The notes below the pieces were generated by a model. It was not told the origin of the DNA. It did not search any database and was given only the letters and a program-made list of their open reading frames with translations. Below are positions 16,282 to 22,909 of a stretch of 39,309 bases of DNA, piece by piece (positions within the stretch are counted from its first letter, which is position 1; every line of letters starts with the position of its first letter). A program made the translations under genes and the position numbers. The stretch lies in the IMG/VR virus record IMGVR_UViG_3300033153_007005, positions 1 through 39,309 of that record. The stretch is one strand, 5' to 3'. The DNA is from a virus.

Positions 16282-17609
16282 GCGATTTTGAAAATCCTCA
16301 ATACAGATTGGCAAGTGCTATCAAAAGCGTTTCAGACAGAGTTAAAAAGCTGGAGGCGTTTGATAATGCTATTTTTGAGATCAAGACCACGACCGGACGG
16401 CCAGCCCCGCGAGGTAATTATCATTTCGTTATTAATACTTTCGATAACACTGTGGAAATCTATGCTGACGGTGCGTGGGAAGATTTGATCGGTGCCGGGG
16501 GCGGGGGATATACCGATGAGGAAGCCCAGGATGCGGTTGGGAATATTCTCACTGATACAGCTACGATTGACTTTACCTATGACGATGCTACGCCAGAAAT
16601 TACCGCCGACGTCATTCCGGGTGGCGTTGACCATGACGCATTACTGAACTTTGTCGGAAACGAACACATAGATCATACTTCGGTTATTTTGACCGCAGGT
16701 GACGGTTTATCTGGCGGTGGCGACATTTCTGCCAACAGAACATTTAATGTGGATATGCTGGGGATGGAAGATTTGTCAGCGCCTGCCGGAGACAGAATAC
16801 TTTTTTATGACGACACGGCTGGAAAGACTGCCTGGTCAAGCGCTGGAAACCACCTTAGTTTTTTGGGAACTGATCTGAATGTTGAAGATGATTTTGTTTT
16901 GAACACAGGTGATTCGATTAGTGGTGACTTAACTTTTTCCGGCGCATTTCATCCGATTATGGTTCCGGGGTCAGATACAGACGCCGTTCTTTTAGAGGTC
17001 ACAGTAACGGGAACGCCGCAACTAATTTGGGACGAAAGTGAAGATTCTTTCTCTATAAATAAAGGGCTTATTCTTACCGCTGGCGACATTCAAATAAAAT
17101 CTCAAAACGAATTAAGATTTTATAATAATGGAAATTATATTGGGTTTGAGGCACCAGCTTTATCGGCTGATCAAATTTGGGTGTTGCCGAATGAAGATGG
17201 TGCGGCGGGCGAATTTTTACAAACAGACGGTGCCGGGAATTTAGATTGGGCTGCTGGTGGTGCTGGTGGCGGAAATTGCTATATTGAAACGGGAACATAT
17301 ACAGGCGATGGGACGGTTAATCAAACAATAAACCTGAGTGACAGCAACCTTATTATTAAACACATAATAATATGGGTTGGCGCGGCAGACGGCACGGCGA
17401 GTAATACGTTTATAACTTCTTCTTTGTATTGCGACGACGATGCTGATGGTTTATGCGTACAGACAACACAAGCTACCGGCCCAACAGGAAGATCTGGCAG
17501 AATCAAATCTGTTGGAACCGGTAATTTTCACGTTGATGACGATGGTGCCAATCGCCGTCCGAACACCGATGGAGAAACTTATTATTATACTGTGTGGGGA
17601 ACACACTAA
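16278..17609 (+). CDS. tail fibre protein
   Basis: GTG start at 16278 (GTGA overlap with the preceding stop). The 443-residue product starts with a short coiled coil (SAIKSVSDRVKKLEAF) and has beta-structured repeats frequent in phage and bacterial fibres (GDGLSGGGDISANRTFNVD; LPNEDGAAGEFLQTDGAG). It ends in a compact domain rich in Thr, Asn and Asp (ETGTYTGDGTVNQT... TYYYTVWG). The GAGNLDWAAGG-type repeat is typical of long trimeric fibres. Probable role: host recognition. The last domain likely decides specificity. Confidence 0.75.
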   Translation: MSDFENPQYRLASAIKSVSDRVKKLEAFDNAIFEIKTTTGRPAPRGNYHFVINTFDNTVEIYADGAWEDLIGAGGGGYTDEEAQDAVGNILTDTATIDFTYDDATPEITADVIPGGVDHDALLNFVGNEHIDHTSVILTAGDGLSGGGDISANRTFNVDMLGMEDLSAPAGDRILFYDDTAGKTAWSSAGNHLSFLGTDLNVEDDFVLNTGDSISGDLTFSGAFHPIMVPGSDTDAVLLEVTVTGTPQLIWDESEDSFSINKGLILTAGDIQIKSQNELRFYNNGNYIGFEAPALSADQIWVLPNEDGAAGEFLQTDGAGNLDWAAGGAGGGNCYIETGTYTGDGTVNQTINLSDSNLIIKHIIIWVGAADGTASNTFITSSLYCDDDADGLCVQTTQATGPTGRSGRIKSVGTGNFHVDDDGANRRPNTDGETYYYTVWGTH

Positions 17610-17619
17610 GGAGATCGAG

Positions 17620-17829
17620 ATGAAGCAGTTAACAAATGCACAAAAGAGAAAAATATTGGAAGGCAAGTTGGCGGGAATGAAAAAGCAGTATTTTAGTTTG
17701 TCTGTTGACAAAGAAATATATGCCCAGGGAGGAAGAAAAGAGGAATATAGTTATACAATAAAAAAGCTGGAATTGATAGAAACGGGCATAGGGATTGTCG
17801 AAAAAGAGTTGGCGAAACTGAAAAAATAA
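17620..17829 (+). CDS. small basic coiled-coil protein
   Basis: An AAGGAG site at 17608-17613 selects ATG 17620 over an upstream in-frame ATG at 17440, which lies inside the fibre gene. The 69-residue product is helical and Lys-rich (NAQKRKILEGKLAGMKKQY; LELIETGIGIVEKELAKLKK). It is the last gene before the terminator. No family recognised; similar short coiled-coil proteins after fibre genes sometimes act as chaperones, but this is only a positional guess. Confidence 0.7.
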   Translation: MKQLTNAQKRKILEGKLAGMKKQYFSLSVDKEIYAQGGRKEEYSYTIKKLELIETGIGIVEKELAKLKK

Positions 17830-17830
17830 C

Positions 17831-17865
17831 AAAAAACCCCTGGCGAAAACGACCAGGGGCTTTTT
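17831..17865. terminator. bidirectional hairpin terminator between convergent genes
   Basis: CCCCTGG at 17837-17843 pairs with CCAGGGG at 17853-17859 across a nine-base A-rich loop. An A-run precedes the stem and a T-run follows it, so it should stop transcripts from both strands. It separates the plus-strand tail operon from the minus-strand genes. Confidence 0.9.
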
Positions 17866-17881
17866 CTTTAAGCCGTGTTTT

Positions 17882-18181
17882 TTATTCTGCTGGCTTCAAA
17901 CTTTTTATAAAATCAAGCAGGGAATTTACAGATCCAGAATAGCGCACCAGGAATAATCCGAGTAAAATTGCGCTAAGGATTGTTGCAACCATGCCGTTGA
18001 AAGCCAGTTCAACACCAAGCACGTCGAAAAGATTGATGCCGAACAGGACAGACCCGCCAGCGCCAAGAATAAACGAGGCGACCAGCTTCCAGTGAAACTC
18101 CTCAATAAAGAGGGTGATAGATTCGATAATGGCTTCAACCAGCATAGCCAAGACGAAAATTACAAAAAGACTTATATTCAT
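17882..18181 (-). CDS. small membrane protein, holin candidate
   Basis: The 99-residue product has three probable membrane helices: ISLFVIFVLAMLVEAIIESI, then ASFILGAGGSVLFGI, then MVATILSAILLGLFLV. A short charged end (KSLKPAE) follows. Size and topology fit a class I holin. No endolysin gene lies next to it in this window. A good AAGGAG site precedes its ATG, and it overlaps the HAD gene stop upstream. Alternative: a membrane protein of unrelated function. Confidence 0.6.
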   Translation of the reverse strand: MNISLFVIFVLAMLVEAIIESITLFIEEFHWKLVASFILGAGGSVLFGINLFDVLGVELAFNGMVATILSAILLGLFLVRYSGSVNSLLDFIKSLKPAE

Positions 18182-18666
18182 ATCTGCTCCTTTCCTTGTT
18201 TTAAGAATTTTTCAATAAACATAAATTGACATCCTGCGTTTTCAGCCGCTTGGCGATCGGTCAAAGCATCGCCAATGAATAATGTTTCTTCGGGGCTTAT
18301 TTCCCAAAAGTCTATTATATCATTAAGCATGCCAGGCTGGGGCTTTCTGCATTCACATTTATCTTCCGGGGTATGCGGACACATCTTGACCGCCAGCGGC
18401 GATGTTTTCATGTTCAGCAACAGCGACAGCATAAAAAGCATGTTGTATGCCACAGAAAATGAGATTTCTTTCCGCCCGACACAAGCCTGATTCGATGCAA
18501 TTCCGAAAACGATTGGATAGTGCCTGATACTGTCAATCGCATCCCGTATTCCCGGCATGATTTCCCAATCGTCTTCGGTCAGCGGTGCTTTCTTTTGCAA
18601 ATCTGTTCTCCGTCGGAGGGTGTTGTCGGCGTCAAATATTACAAGCCTGACATTTGCCCAGTTCAT
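18178..18666 (-). CDS. HAD-family phosphatase (GmhB/HisB-N-like)
   Basis: The 162-residue product has all HAD motifs. They are DADNTL near residue 12 (nucleophile Asp and the second Asp), IASNQACVGR (motif II Ser), KPQPGM (motif III Lys) and GDALTDRQAA (motif IV acids). It also has the zinc loop C-P-H...C-E-C just before RKPQPGM, the feature of D,D-heptose-bisphosphate phosphatase and HisB-N relatives. Likely activity: dephosphorylation of a sugar phosphate or DNA 3'-phosphate. The target is unknown. It is coupled with the ERF gene (stop/start overlap at 18663-18666). Confidence 0.82.
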   Translation of the reverse strand: MNWANVRLVIFDADNTLRRRTDLQKKAPLTEDDWEIMPGIRDAIDSIRHYPIVFGIASNQACVGRKEISFSVAYNMLFMLSLLLNMKTSPLAVKMCPHTPEDKCECRKPQPGMLNDIIDFWEISPEETLFIGDALTDRQAAENAGCQFMFIEKFLKQGKEQI

Positions 18667-19520
18667 TTTGCACCCCTTATGGCATCGACAGCCATTTGCA
18701 GGCCTTTTCGCCAGTCACTTTCACAAGCAGATGCGATGTCGGCGGCAACCTGTTCGTCCAGCCCCATTTTACGAACCATAGGCCAGTAGTGACTTGGGGT
18801 CAGCTTACCCTTGGTTTCATTCAGAATGGTTTCGGCGTTTTCGATAGCGTCAAGCACGTCAACGCCAGCAGATTTTCCCGAATCTTTGGCTTCACGCTGG
18901 ACAGAAGCGTTGAAATCAATAAACTGCCGCATGGCGTCGGCGGCCGCCCCTTTCCCGTTCTGGTAGATCCAGTCGCAATAATCGGGGTCTTTCGCAAAGA
19001 GGTCGGCAACGGTTGGCTCTTTTCCGCCGAACAGTTCTTTTGCTTTAGGGAAAGCGACCTTGACGTCACCGGGATTGGTGATCTTTGCAGGAGATCCGCC
19101 GGACTTGAAATCTTCTGCCGGATCGTGTTCGCCGTTCTCATTCCCAACGCCAACCGACACCAGCTTGCGCAAAAAGTAGGAATGGCCGGAAGTGACCGCC
19201 TTATAAACGGCTTTGTCAGGAACACGATAGTCAATCCCGCATCCAAACCAGGGAACTTTGTATTCACTGTCATCGGCGAGAATGGTCATTTCCATGAAAA
19301 CATCTGCCTGCCACATGATTTTGTCGCCCTGCCGTGAATGCAGGGTGGTTGTGACATCGGTGATCGCCGGGATAACGGCAACACTCTCTTTGCCCAAAGC
19401 CTTACCGATGACTTCCAGGATTTTGTCAGAGCTGACATAATCGTAATTGTCATGGGTATTTCTGGCATCGGCGGTTAGCGATCCTACTTTCAACATTACC
19501 TTTGCTAGTTTTTTATTCAT
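18663..19520 (-). CDS. erf: ERF-family single-strand annealing protein
   Basis: The 285-residue product shows the ERF superfamily core. That includes DARNTHDNYDYVSSDKILEV near residues 18-37, a strand region with WQADVFMEMTIL, and the signature PWFGCGIDYRVPDKAVYKAV followed by SYFLRKLVSVG near 120. ERF proteins form rings on single-stranded DNA and anneal complementary strands in phage recombination and genome circularisation. The C-terminal third is helical and variable, as in the family. A GGAGAAAAC site precedes the ATG. SSB is encoded 4 kb away on the other strand. Confidence 0.88.
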   Translation of the reverse strand: MNKKLAKVMLKVGSLTADARNTHDNYDYVSSDKILEVIGKALGKESVAVIPAITDVTTTLHSRQGDKIMWQADVFMEMTILADDSEYKVPWFGCGIDYRVPDKAVYKAVTSGHSYFLRKLVSVGVGNENGEHDPAEDFKSGGSPAKITNPGDVKVAFPKAKELFGGKEPTVADLFAKDPDYCDWIYQNGKGAAADAMRQFIDFNASVQREAKDSGKSAGVDVLDAIENAETILNETKGKLTPSHYWPMVRKMGLDEQVAADIASACESDWRKGLQMAVDAIRGAK

Positions 19521-19539
19521 AGTTTTCTCCTTGATAAAT

Positions 19540-19830
19540 TTATAGTTGGCTTAGAAAATCATCATCGTCGTTGCCCGTATTTCTTGGTATCGACAGAGCT
19601 TCCAGCTCCATTTTCAGGGCAAGATCGTACCGCTCTTTTTCAGAGGGGGTCATGTTCGGTATCAGATCCATTTCGATATATCGCTTTACGCCAGTTCGCA
19701 TAATGTCAGACTGGTTTGGTTCTGTTGCCGTAGCCGCCGCTCTGATCTTTGCCAAAAGGTCGGTGGTCAAATGCAACGAAGTAGTTGCGTCTTTATATCC
19801 GCCAAGCGGGGGCCGCTTCTTTGTAGTCAT
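19540..19830 (-). CDS. ribbon-helix-helix-like DNA-binding regulator
   Basis: The 96-residue product has a basic N-terminus, a short strand with alternating polar residues (ATTSLHLTTDLLAKIRAAA) and a helix-turn-helix pair (EPNQSDIMRTGVKRYIEM). This is the pattern of CopG/Arc ribbon-helix-helix repressors. An acidic tail follows (GNDDDDFLSQL). It is the first gene downstream of a consensus promoter on this strand. A palindrome lying across the divergent -35 boxes would suit a dimer or tetramer of such a protein, so autoregulation is likely. Confidence 0.65.
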   Translation of the reverse strand: MTTKKRPPLGGYKDATTSLHLTTDLLAKIRAAATATEPNQSDIMRTGVKRYIEMDLIPNMTPSEKERYDLALKMELEALSIPRNTGNDDDDFLSQL

Positions 19831-19861
19831 AAAATACTCCTTTGTCTATTGTATGACTGTT

Positions 19862-19890
19862 ATTATACACCGCCAAGATAATCTTGTCAA
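19862..19890 (-). promoter_or_regulatory. sigma-70 promoter for the RHH-ERF-HAD operon
   Basis: On the minus strand TTGACA (19890-19885) is followed after exactly 17 bases by TATAAT (19867-19862). Both hexamers match consensus fully, with optimal spacing. Transcription would start near 19855 and run into the regulator gene at 19830. Confidence 0.88.
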
Positions 19891-19903
19891 TATCTATTGA
19901 CAA
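19884..19903. promoter_or_regulatory. operator-like palindrome spanning both -35 boxes
   Basis: TTGTCAAT (19884-19891) and ATTGACAA (19896-19903) are perfect inverted repeats separated by ATCT. Each arm holds the -35 hexamer of one of two divergent promoters. A repressor bound here would block both. The neighbouring ribbon-helix-helix-like protein is the obvious candidate. Confidence 0.65.
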
Positions 19904-19924
19904 TTACATAGATAGTGGTAAAAT
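19897..19924 (+). promoter_or_regulatory. sigma-70 promoter toward the HNH endonuclease gene
   Basis: TTGACA at 19897-19902, a 16-base spacer, then TAAAAT at 19919-19924 (five of six consensus bases). The predicted start point, near 19931, is only about two bases before ATG 19933, so the first mRNA would be leaderless or nearly so. Confidence 0.7.
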
Positions 19925-19932
19925 ACTTTTGT

Positions 19933-20403
19933 ATGGATATTCGGGAGAAAGATATTCAGAGATTTTGGAACAAAGTCAATGTCGGCGACTTGGACGATTG
20001 TTGGGAGTGGCAGGGGTCCAAGAGCTTTGATGGATATGGTCGCCTTAGTGTAAGCGGAAAAACAATTGCTTCTCACAGGATTTCTTGGGTCATTTCAAAT
20101 GGTAAGATCCCAAAAGATTTGTGTGTCCTGCATCGGTGCGATAATCCTGGTTGTGTAAACCCAAATCACCTTTTTCTTGGAACGCGCAAAGATAATGTAT
20201 ATGACGCTATGCGAAAAAACAGAAGGGCGAATGTTCAAGGCGAAAATGCTGGAAACTCAAAATTAACAGAAAAAGATGTGATAAGCATTCGCGAAGAATA
20301 TAGGGCGGGAGGTATAAGCCAAAATCAGTTAGCCAGAAAGTATAATGTGACCCAGGCAAACATTTGGATGGTTATTCACAGAAAATCGTGGTGGCACATA
20401 TAA
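19933..20403 (+). CDS. HNH homing endonuclease with C-terminal helix-turn-helix
   Basis: The start at ATG 19933 is chosen because an in-frame GTG at 19915 lies within the promoter. The 156-residue product opens with an RFWNKVNVGDLDDCWEW segment usual in phage HNH proteins. The nuclease core is LHRCDNPGCVNPNHLFLGT, with the two Cys pairs and His of an HNH fold, then RKDNVYDAM. The C-terminal ~50 residues form a DNA-binding helix-turn-helix (LTEKDVISIREEY, then SQNQLARKYNVTQANIW). Free-standing HNH genes of this type spread by homing into phage genomes. It is the first gene of the plus-strand replication operon. Confidence 0.88.
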   Translation: MDIREKDIQRFWNKVNVGDLDDCWEWQGSKSFDGYGRLSVSGKTIASHRISWVISNGKIPKDLCVLHRCDNPGCVNPNHLFLGTRKDNVYDAMRKNRRANVQGENAGNSKLTEKDVISIREEYRAGGISQNQLARKYNVTQANIWMVIHRKSWWHI

Positions 20404-20414
20404 AGGAGAGAGCC

Positions 20415-20477
20415 ATGGAAGCTCAAAAATTTCACAAACACACCCCCATTTACGGAAGAGCGAATAGGAGATGCTAG
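20415..20477 (+). pseudogene. short gene or gene remnant upstream of the Imm5-like gene
   Basis: An AAGGAGAGAGCC site precedes ATG 20415, which opens MEAQKFHKHTP and stops at TAG 20475. Across a CCCCC run at 20442-20446 the sequence continues more convincingly in the +1 frame as FTEERIGDARAIEMTDAIV and on into the frame of the next gene. Either a tiny gene is frame-broken here, or the run is miscounted. Product unknown. Confidence 0.3.
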
Positions 20478-20553
20478 GGCAATTGAAATGACCGATGCGA
20501 TTGTTGATCGCTTAGCTGAAGAGAGTAGTGGAAGAACTGGACAGGAGAGAGCG

Positions 20554-21003
20554 ATGAAACGGATCACGATTGATTATATTCTATCTTTGGAACCATGCTA
20601 CAACAGAGAAGAGCTAGAAGAATTGTTCAGGGGGAGGAAGTGGGTAGCTCCCAGGACTATCTGTGAAGAAGCTGACCCGGTAGATACTATGTGGCTGGCG
20701 TTAAGGGCAGGCTTCTTCACAAAAAAGCAGTTAAGGCTTTTGGCCTGTGATTTCAAAGAGCATGTCCAGAACAATGATATGGTTGATGGCGAGTTCATGG
20801 TTGCCGACTGGCCTGATGATTGGATGGATAACCCTGACTGGGTTGCGTTTGAAACTGCCGAATGTGTTGCCCGGACTGTTTGGGCTGCCGAGAAATATGC
20901 CAGGCATGCCAGGATATTTACCAAGGTAGCTAGGGCTATGGCTGCTGAAAAGGAGTGGCAGGTGAAAAGGATACTGGAAAAATTAGATAGGAGGGAGAGA
21001 TGA
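20554..21003 (+). CDS. Imm5-like phage protein (copy 1)
   Basis: ATG 20554 has an AGGAGAGAGCG site and matches the start of a paralogue on the minus strand near 32 kb; an in-frame ATG at 20488 lacks a site. The 149-residue product opens MKRITIDYILSLE and has a conserved LFRGRKWV segment and FTKKQLRLLACDFKEHV. It ends in an Ala-rich helical half (CVARTVWAAEKYARHAR) with EKEWQVKRILEKLD. This architecture resembles the Imm5-like putative immunity domain proteins common in phages; the real function is unknown. Its last codons (DRRER) contain the AGGAGGGAG site of the next gene. Confidence 0.7.
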   Translation: MKRITIDYILSLEPCYNREELEELFRGRKWVAPRTICEEADPVDTMWLALRAGFFTKKQLRLLACDFKEHVQNNDMVDGEFMVADWPDDWMDNPDWVAFETAECVARTVWAAEKYARHARIFTKVARAMAAEKEWQVKRILEKLDRRER

Positions 21004-21299
21004 ACAGAAAGTCAACGCTGAAGATACTAGGTTACGAACACAAAATTATTTTTTTGGACAAAGAAGCGTCAGGGGATGATGCGGGATGGTTTAACAGATA
21101 TTACCAGTCTATAACCCTTGACAAAGGACAATCGTGGGAGCAACAACAAAGCACACTGATTCACGAAATAATTGAGGCTATCAATTCTCATCTGGATTTA
21201 GGCTTATCGCATCAACAGATAAGCGCTTTAGAGATTGGCGTGTATTCATTTATCAGGGATAATGGGGTTGATATTACCTTTTTATTACAGGAGCGATGA
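21000..21299 (+). CDS. phage protein with HExxE metallopeptidase-like motif
   Basis: The 99-residue product starts in an ATGA overlap. It contains QSTLIHEIIEAINSHLDLGL, in which HEIIEAIN resembles a zinc metallopeptidase helix with the second His replaced. A helix SALEIGVYSFIRDNG ends the protein. Proteins of this small type are common in phage early regions; whether they bind zinc or cut anything is unknown. It lies in a run of coupled small genes. Confidence 0.6.
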   Translation: MNRKSTLKILGYEHKIIFLDKEASGDDAGWFNRYYQSITLDKGQSWEQQQSTLIHEIIEAINSHLDLGLSHQQISALEIGVYSFIRDNGVDITFLLQER

Positions 21300-21337
21300 G
21301 AAATTATATTGAGACGCTGATTAGAAAGGAGGGAGTG

Positions 21338-21667
21338 ATGGGTTGGAAATACAAAAGAGAAAAAGTCTACTACACCTTAAGGCCAATCACAATTAGAGTG
21401 CCGATGTTTATTTGGAATATAAAATGGTGGCTAATAAAAAGACGCCGGAAAAAGGCTCAAAAGATTACAGACGCTATTGACGAGAAACACCTCACCGCCT
21501 ATGAGGGAGAGAAATGTGTCTGGACGAGATGTGATGATGATTGGGCTAACGAACTATGGAGTACTTCATGTGGTCAAGAGTTCAACCTCAAAGACGGGTA
21601 TACACCAGCCGACAACGGAATGAAATATTGTTGTTTTTGCGGGAAATCTCTTGGGGAGGGTGAGTGA
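21338..21667 (+). CDS. zinc-ribbon small protein (copy 1)
   Basis: ATG 21338 follows AAGGAGGGAGTG, a strong site; an in-frame ATG at 21296 overlaps the previous stop and is the alternative start. The N-terminal third is basic with an aromatic hydrophobic stretch (VPMFIWNIKWWLIKRRRKK), possibly membrane-anchored. The C-terminal ~50 residues form a zinc ribbon: EGEKCVWTRC, then STSCGQEFNLKDGY and MKYCCFCGKSL. This half is almost identical, at DNA level too, to the gene at 38.7-39.0 kb on the other strand. Function unknown. Confidence 0.65.
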   Translation: MGWKYKREKVYYTLRPITIRVPMFIWNIKWWLIKRRRKKAQKITDAIDEKHLTAYEGEKCVWTRCDDDWANELWSTSCGQEFNLKDGYTPADNGMKYCCFCGKSLGEGE

Positions 21668-21669
21668 TG
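21503..21669 (+). repeat. dispersed inverted repeat, copy A (zinc-ribbon cassette)
   Basis: About 165 bases, beginning at GAGGGAGAGAAATG and running to the next gene start, match the complement of 38690-38850 with only scattered differences, mostly silent. The two copies lie in opposite orientation 17 kb apart, so recent duplication or exchange is likely. Confidence 0.8.
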
Positions 21670-22014
21670 AACGATAACACACAAGCGATACTGGATAAGT
21701 TTGAGAAATTTTTATTTGAGGAGTTTTATGATTATGTGACAAAGTGCAATATGCTTGAAAATTTAGAACAAATTCTCACCGCCCACGAGGAGGACTGGAT
21801 TAGTGTTGATGATAGATTACCGGAAAAATATAAGAAGGTGTTGTGTTTTGGCAATAAACCAATAACAACAAGGGGGGTGCTTGGTTTTCATCCAATGTGG
21901 CACATAGCAAGTTATGATGGCTCTAAGTTCCCACACCCAAACCGTAACGGGGGAATATTGGATTACATCACCCACTGGCAACCACTCCCCACCCCCCCAA
22001 AGGAAGGCGAATAA
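21667..22014 (+). CDS. DUF551-like small protein
   Basis: Starts at ATG 21667 in a TGATG overlap. The 115-residue product opens MNDNTQAIL, as does a minus-strand paralogue at 37.4-37.6 kb. It then has EDWISVDDRLPEKYKKVLCF and ITHWQPLPTPPKEGE, the W-x-S...LP...VL...HW-x-PLP-x-PP pattern of DUF551 proteins. DUF551 proteins are short phage and prophage products of unknown function. The final codons carry the AAGGAAGG site used by the next small gene. Confidence 0.7.
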   Translation: MNDNTQAILDKFEKFLFEEFYDYVTKCNMLENLEQILTAHEEDWISVDDRLPEKYKKVLCFGNKPITTRGVLGFHPMWHIASYDGSKFPHPNRNGGILDYITHWQPLPTPPKEGE

Positions 22015-22172
22015 TGGATGATTACGGAGGATATGAACTGTATTATTATGATCAGCTTATCGAGGAAAATTACATAGAATATGGCGAATGGCTAGACATG
22101 TTAGACGCAGATCGGGAAGCTATCCGCCAATTAGAAGAGGAAGAAGAAAGCGAAACAGATGACAGCCATTAA
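22014..22172 (+). CDS. small acidic protein
   Basis: ATG 22014 is preceded by AAAGGAAGGCGAATA at good spacing. The 52-residue product is Tyr-rich at the start (DDYGGYELYYYDQL) and strongly acidic at the end (LEEEEESETDD). No family recognised. Placement directly behind a coupled gene run and the strong ribosome-binding site support a real gene; a DNA-mimic or antirestriction role would be pure speculation. Confidence 0.55.
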   Translation: MDDYGGYELYYYDQLIEENYIEYGEWLDMLDADREAIRQLEEEEESETDDSH

Positions 22173-22330
22173 TTATTTGCAGGCTGGGATTATATGTTCG
22201 GGGTCAAACCCGCCAGCCCCATTATCCTGCTGGGGTCGCCAGCGGCAGGAGAGAAAAACAAAATCAGATACGGTATTTCCGTAATGGGTGAGTAAATTGT
22301 ACTGGCGACACTTTTACAAAGGAGAAAGAG
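22173..22330 (+). promoter_or_regulatory. structured leader region before the gene at 22331
   Basis: The 158 bases hold no gene. GGCTGG (22182-22187) can pair with CCAGCC (22213-22218). GCTGG (22229-22233) forms a tight hairpin with CCAGC (22239-22243) around GGTCG. The end carries an AAAGGAGAAAGAG ribosome-binding site. The stems could be an RNA control element; no riboswitch class is recognised. Confidence 0.35.
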
Positions 22331-22687
22331 ATGAAACTATCACAAAAACACAGACAAAAATATCCTGAAGTTTTTATTTTTCACGACAGAAACCGGATGT
22401 GGAATGGGCACGCTAGTGTTCTTGCCGGAGGCCAGTGTACGATTTACCTGATGCTGGAAGGGGGTGTGGCGGTTGTAGGACAGGCCCAATGCGTTGAGAA
22501 AGATCAATACTCGAAAAAAATCGGGAGATCAATAGCCTACGGCAGAGCATTAAGGGCTGTAAGGTTGTTAAGTAACGCAGAAATGGTCGATAGAGTAAAC
22601 AAGGCGGTGAGAAGCAAAGTAGGCAAAATAAATCCGGGTATTTTTCGGAAAGCATATTTAGGAAGAACTGGGCAAGAAATTAGATAA
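22331..22687 (+). CDS. conserved phage-type hypothetical protein
   Basis: The 118-residue product follows a strong AAAGGAG site. It has a beta-rich first half (FIFHDRNRMWNGHASVLAGG) and a motif common in short phage proteins, AQCVEKDQYSKKIGRSIAYG, followed by a basic helical end. The KKIGRSIAxGRAL segment recurs in phage early proteins of unknown role. No catalytic residues are evident. Confidence 0.65.
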   Translation: MKLSQKHRQKYPEVFIFHDRNRMWNGHASVLAGGQCTIYLMLEGGVAVVGQAQCVEKDQYSKKIGRSIAYGRALRAVRLLSNAEMVDRVNKAVRSKVGKINPGIFRKAYLGRTGQEIR

Positions 22688-22696
22688 GGAGGAACT

Positions 22697-22909
22697 ATGA
22701 ATGATTGGCTAATTGGCATACTTGGTGGTATTGCAGCACTAACGCTAAAAGAAAGCTGGGAACTTGCTTGTTGGTTGTGGGCGAACAAAGCCTACTATGA
22801 TAATAAACATATTCCTGATTATCTATATATACCCTATAAAAACCGTACAGGAAATTACTTCTATTTTAAATATAGACTAAAAGAAAATGAAAGGATGCCT
22901 AAACTATAA
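22697..22909 (+). CDS. small membrane-anchored hypothetical protein
   Basis: The 70-residue product has one N-terminal hydrophobic segment (WLIGILGGIAALTL) and a Tyr/Lys-rich remainder (YLYIPYKNRTGNYFYF). A GGAGG site precedes the ATG. It is A+T-richer than its neighbours, as is the next gene. Both may be a recently acquired pair; their stop and start share a base (TAATG). Confidence 0.6.
   Translation: MNDWLIGILGGIAALTLKESWELACWLWANKAYYDNKHIPDYLYIPYKNRTGNYFYFKYRLKENERMPKL

Noticed and set aside
18654-19337. A 227-codon plus-strand frame opposite the ERF gene
   Set aside because: It lies opposite a recognisable ERF gene and has no start signals or recognisable motifs.
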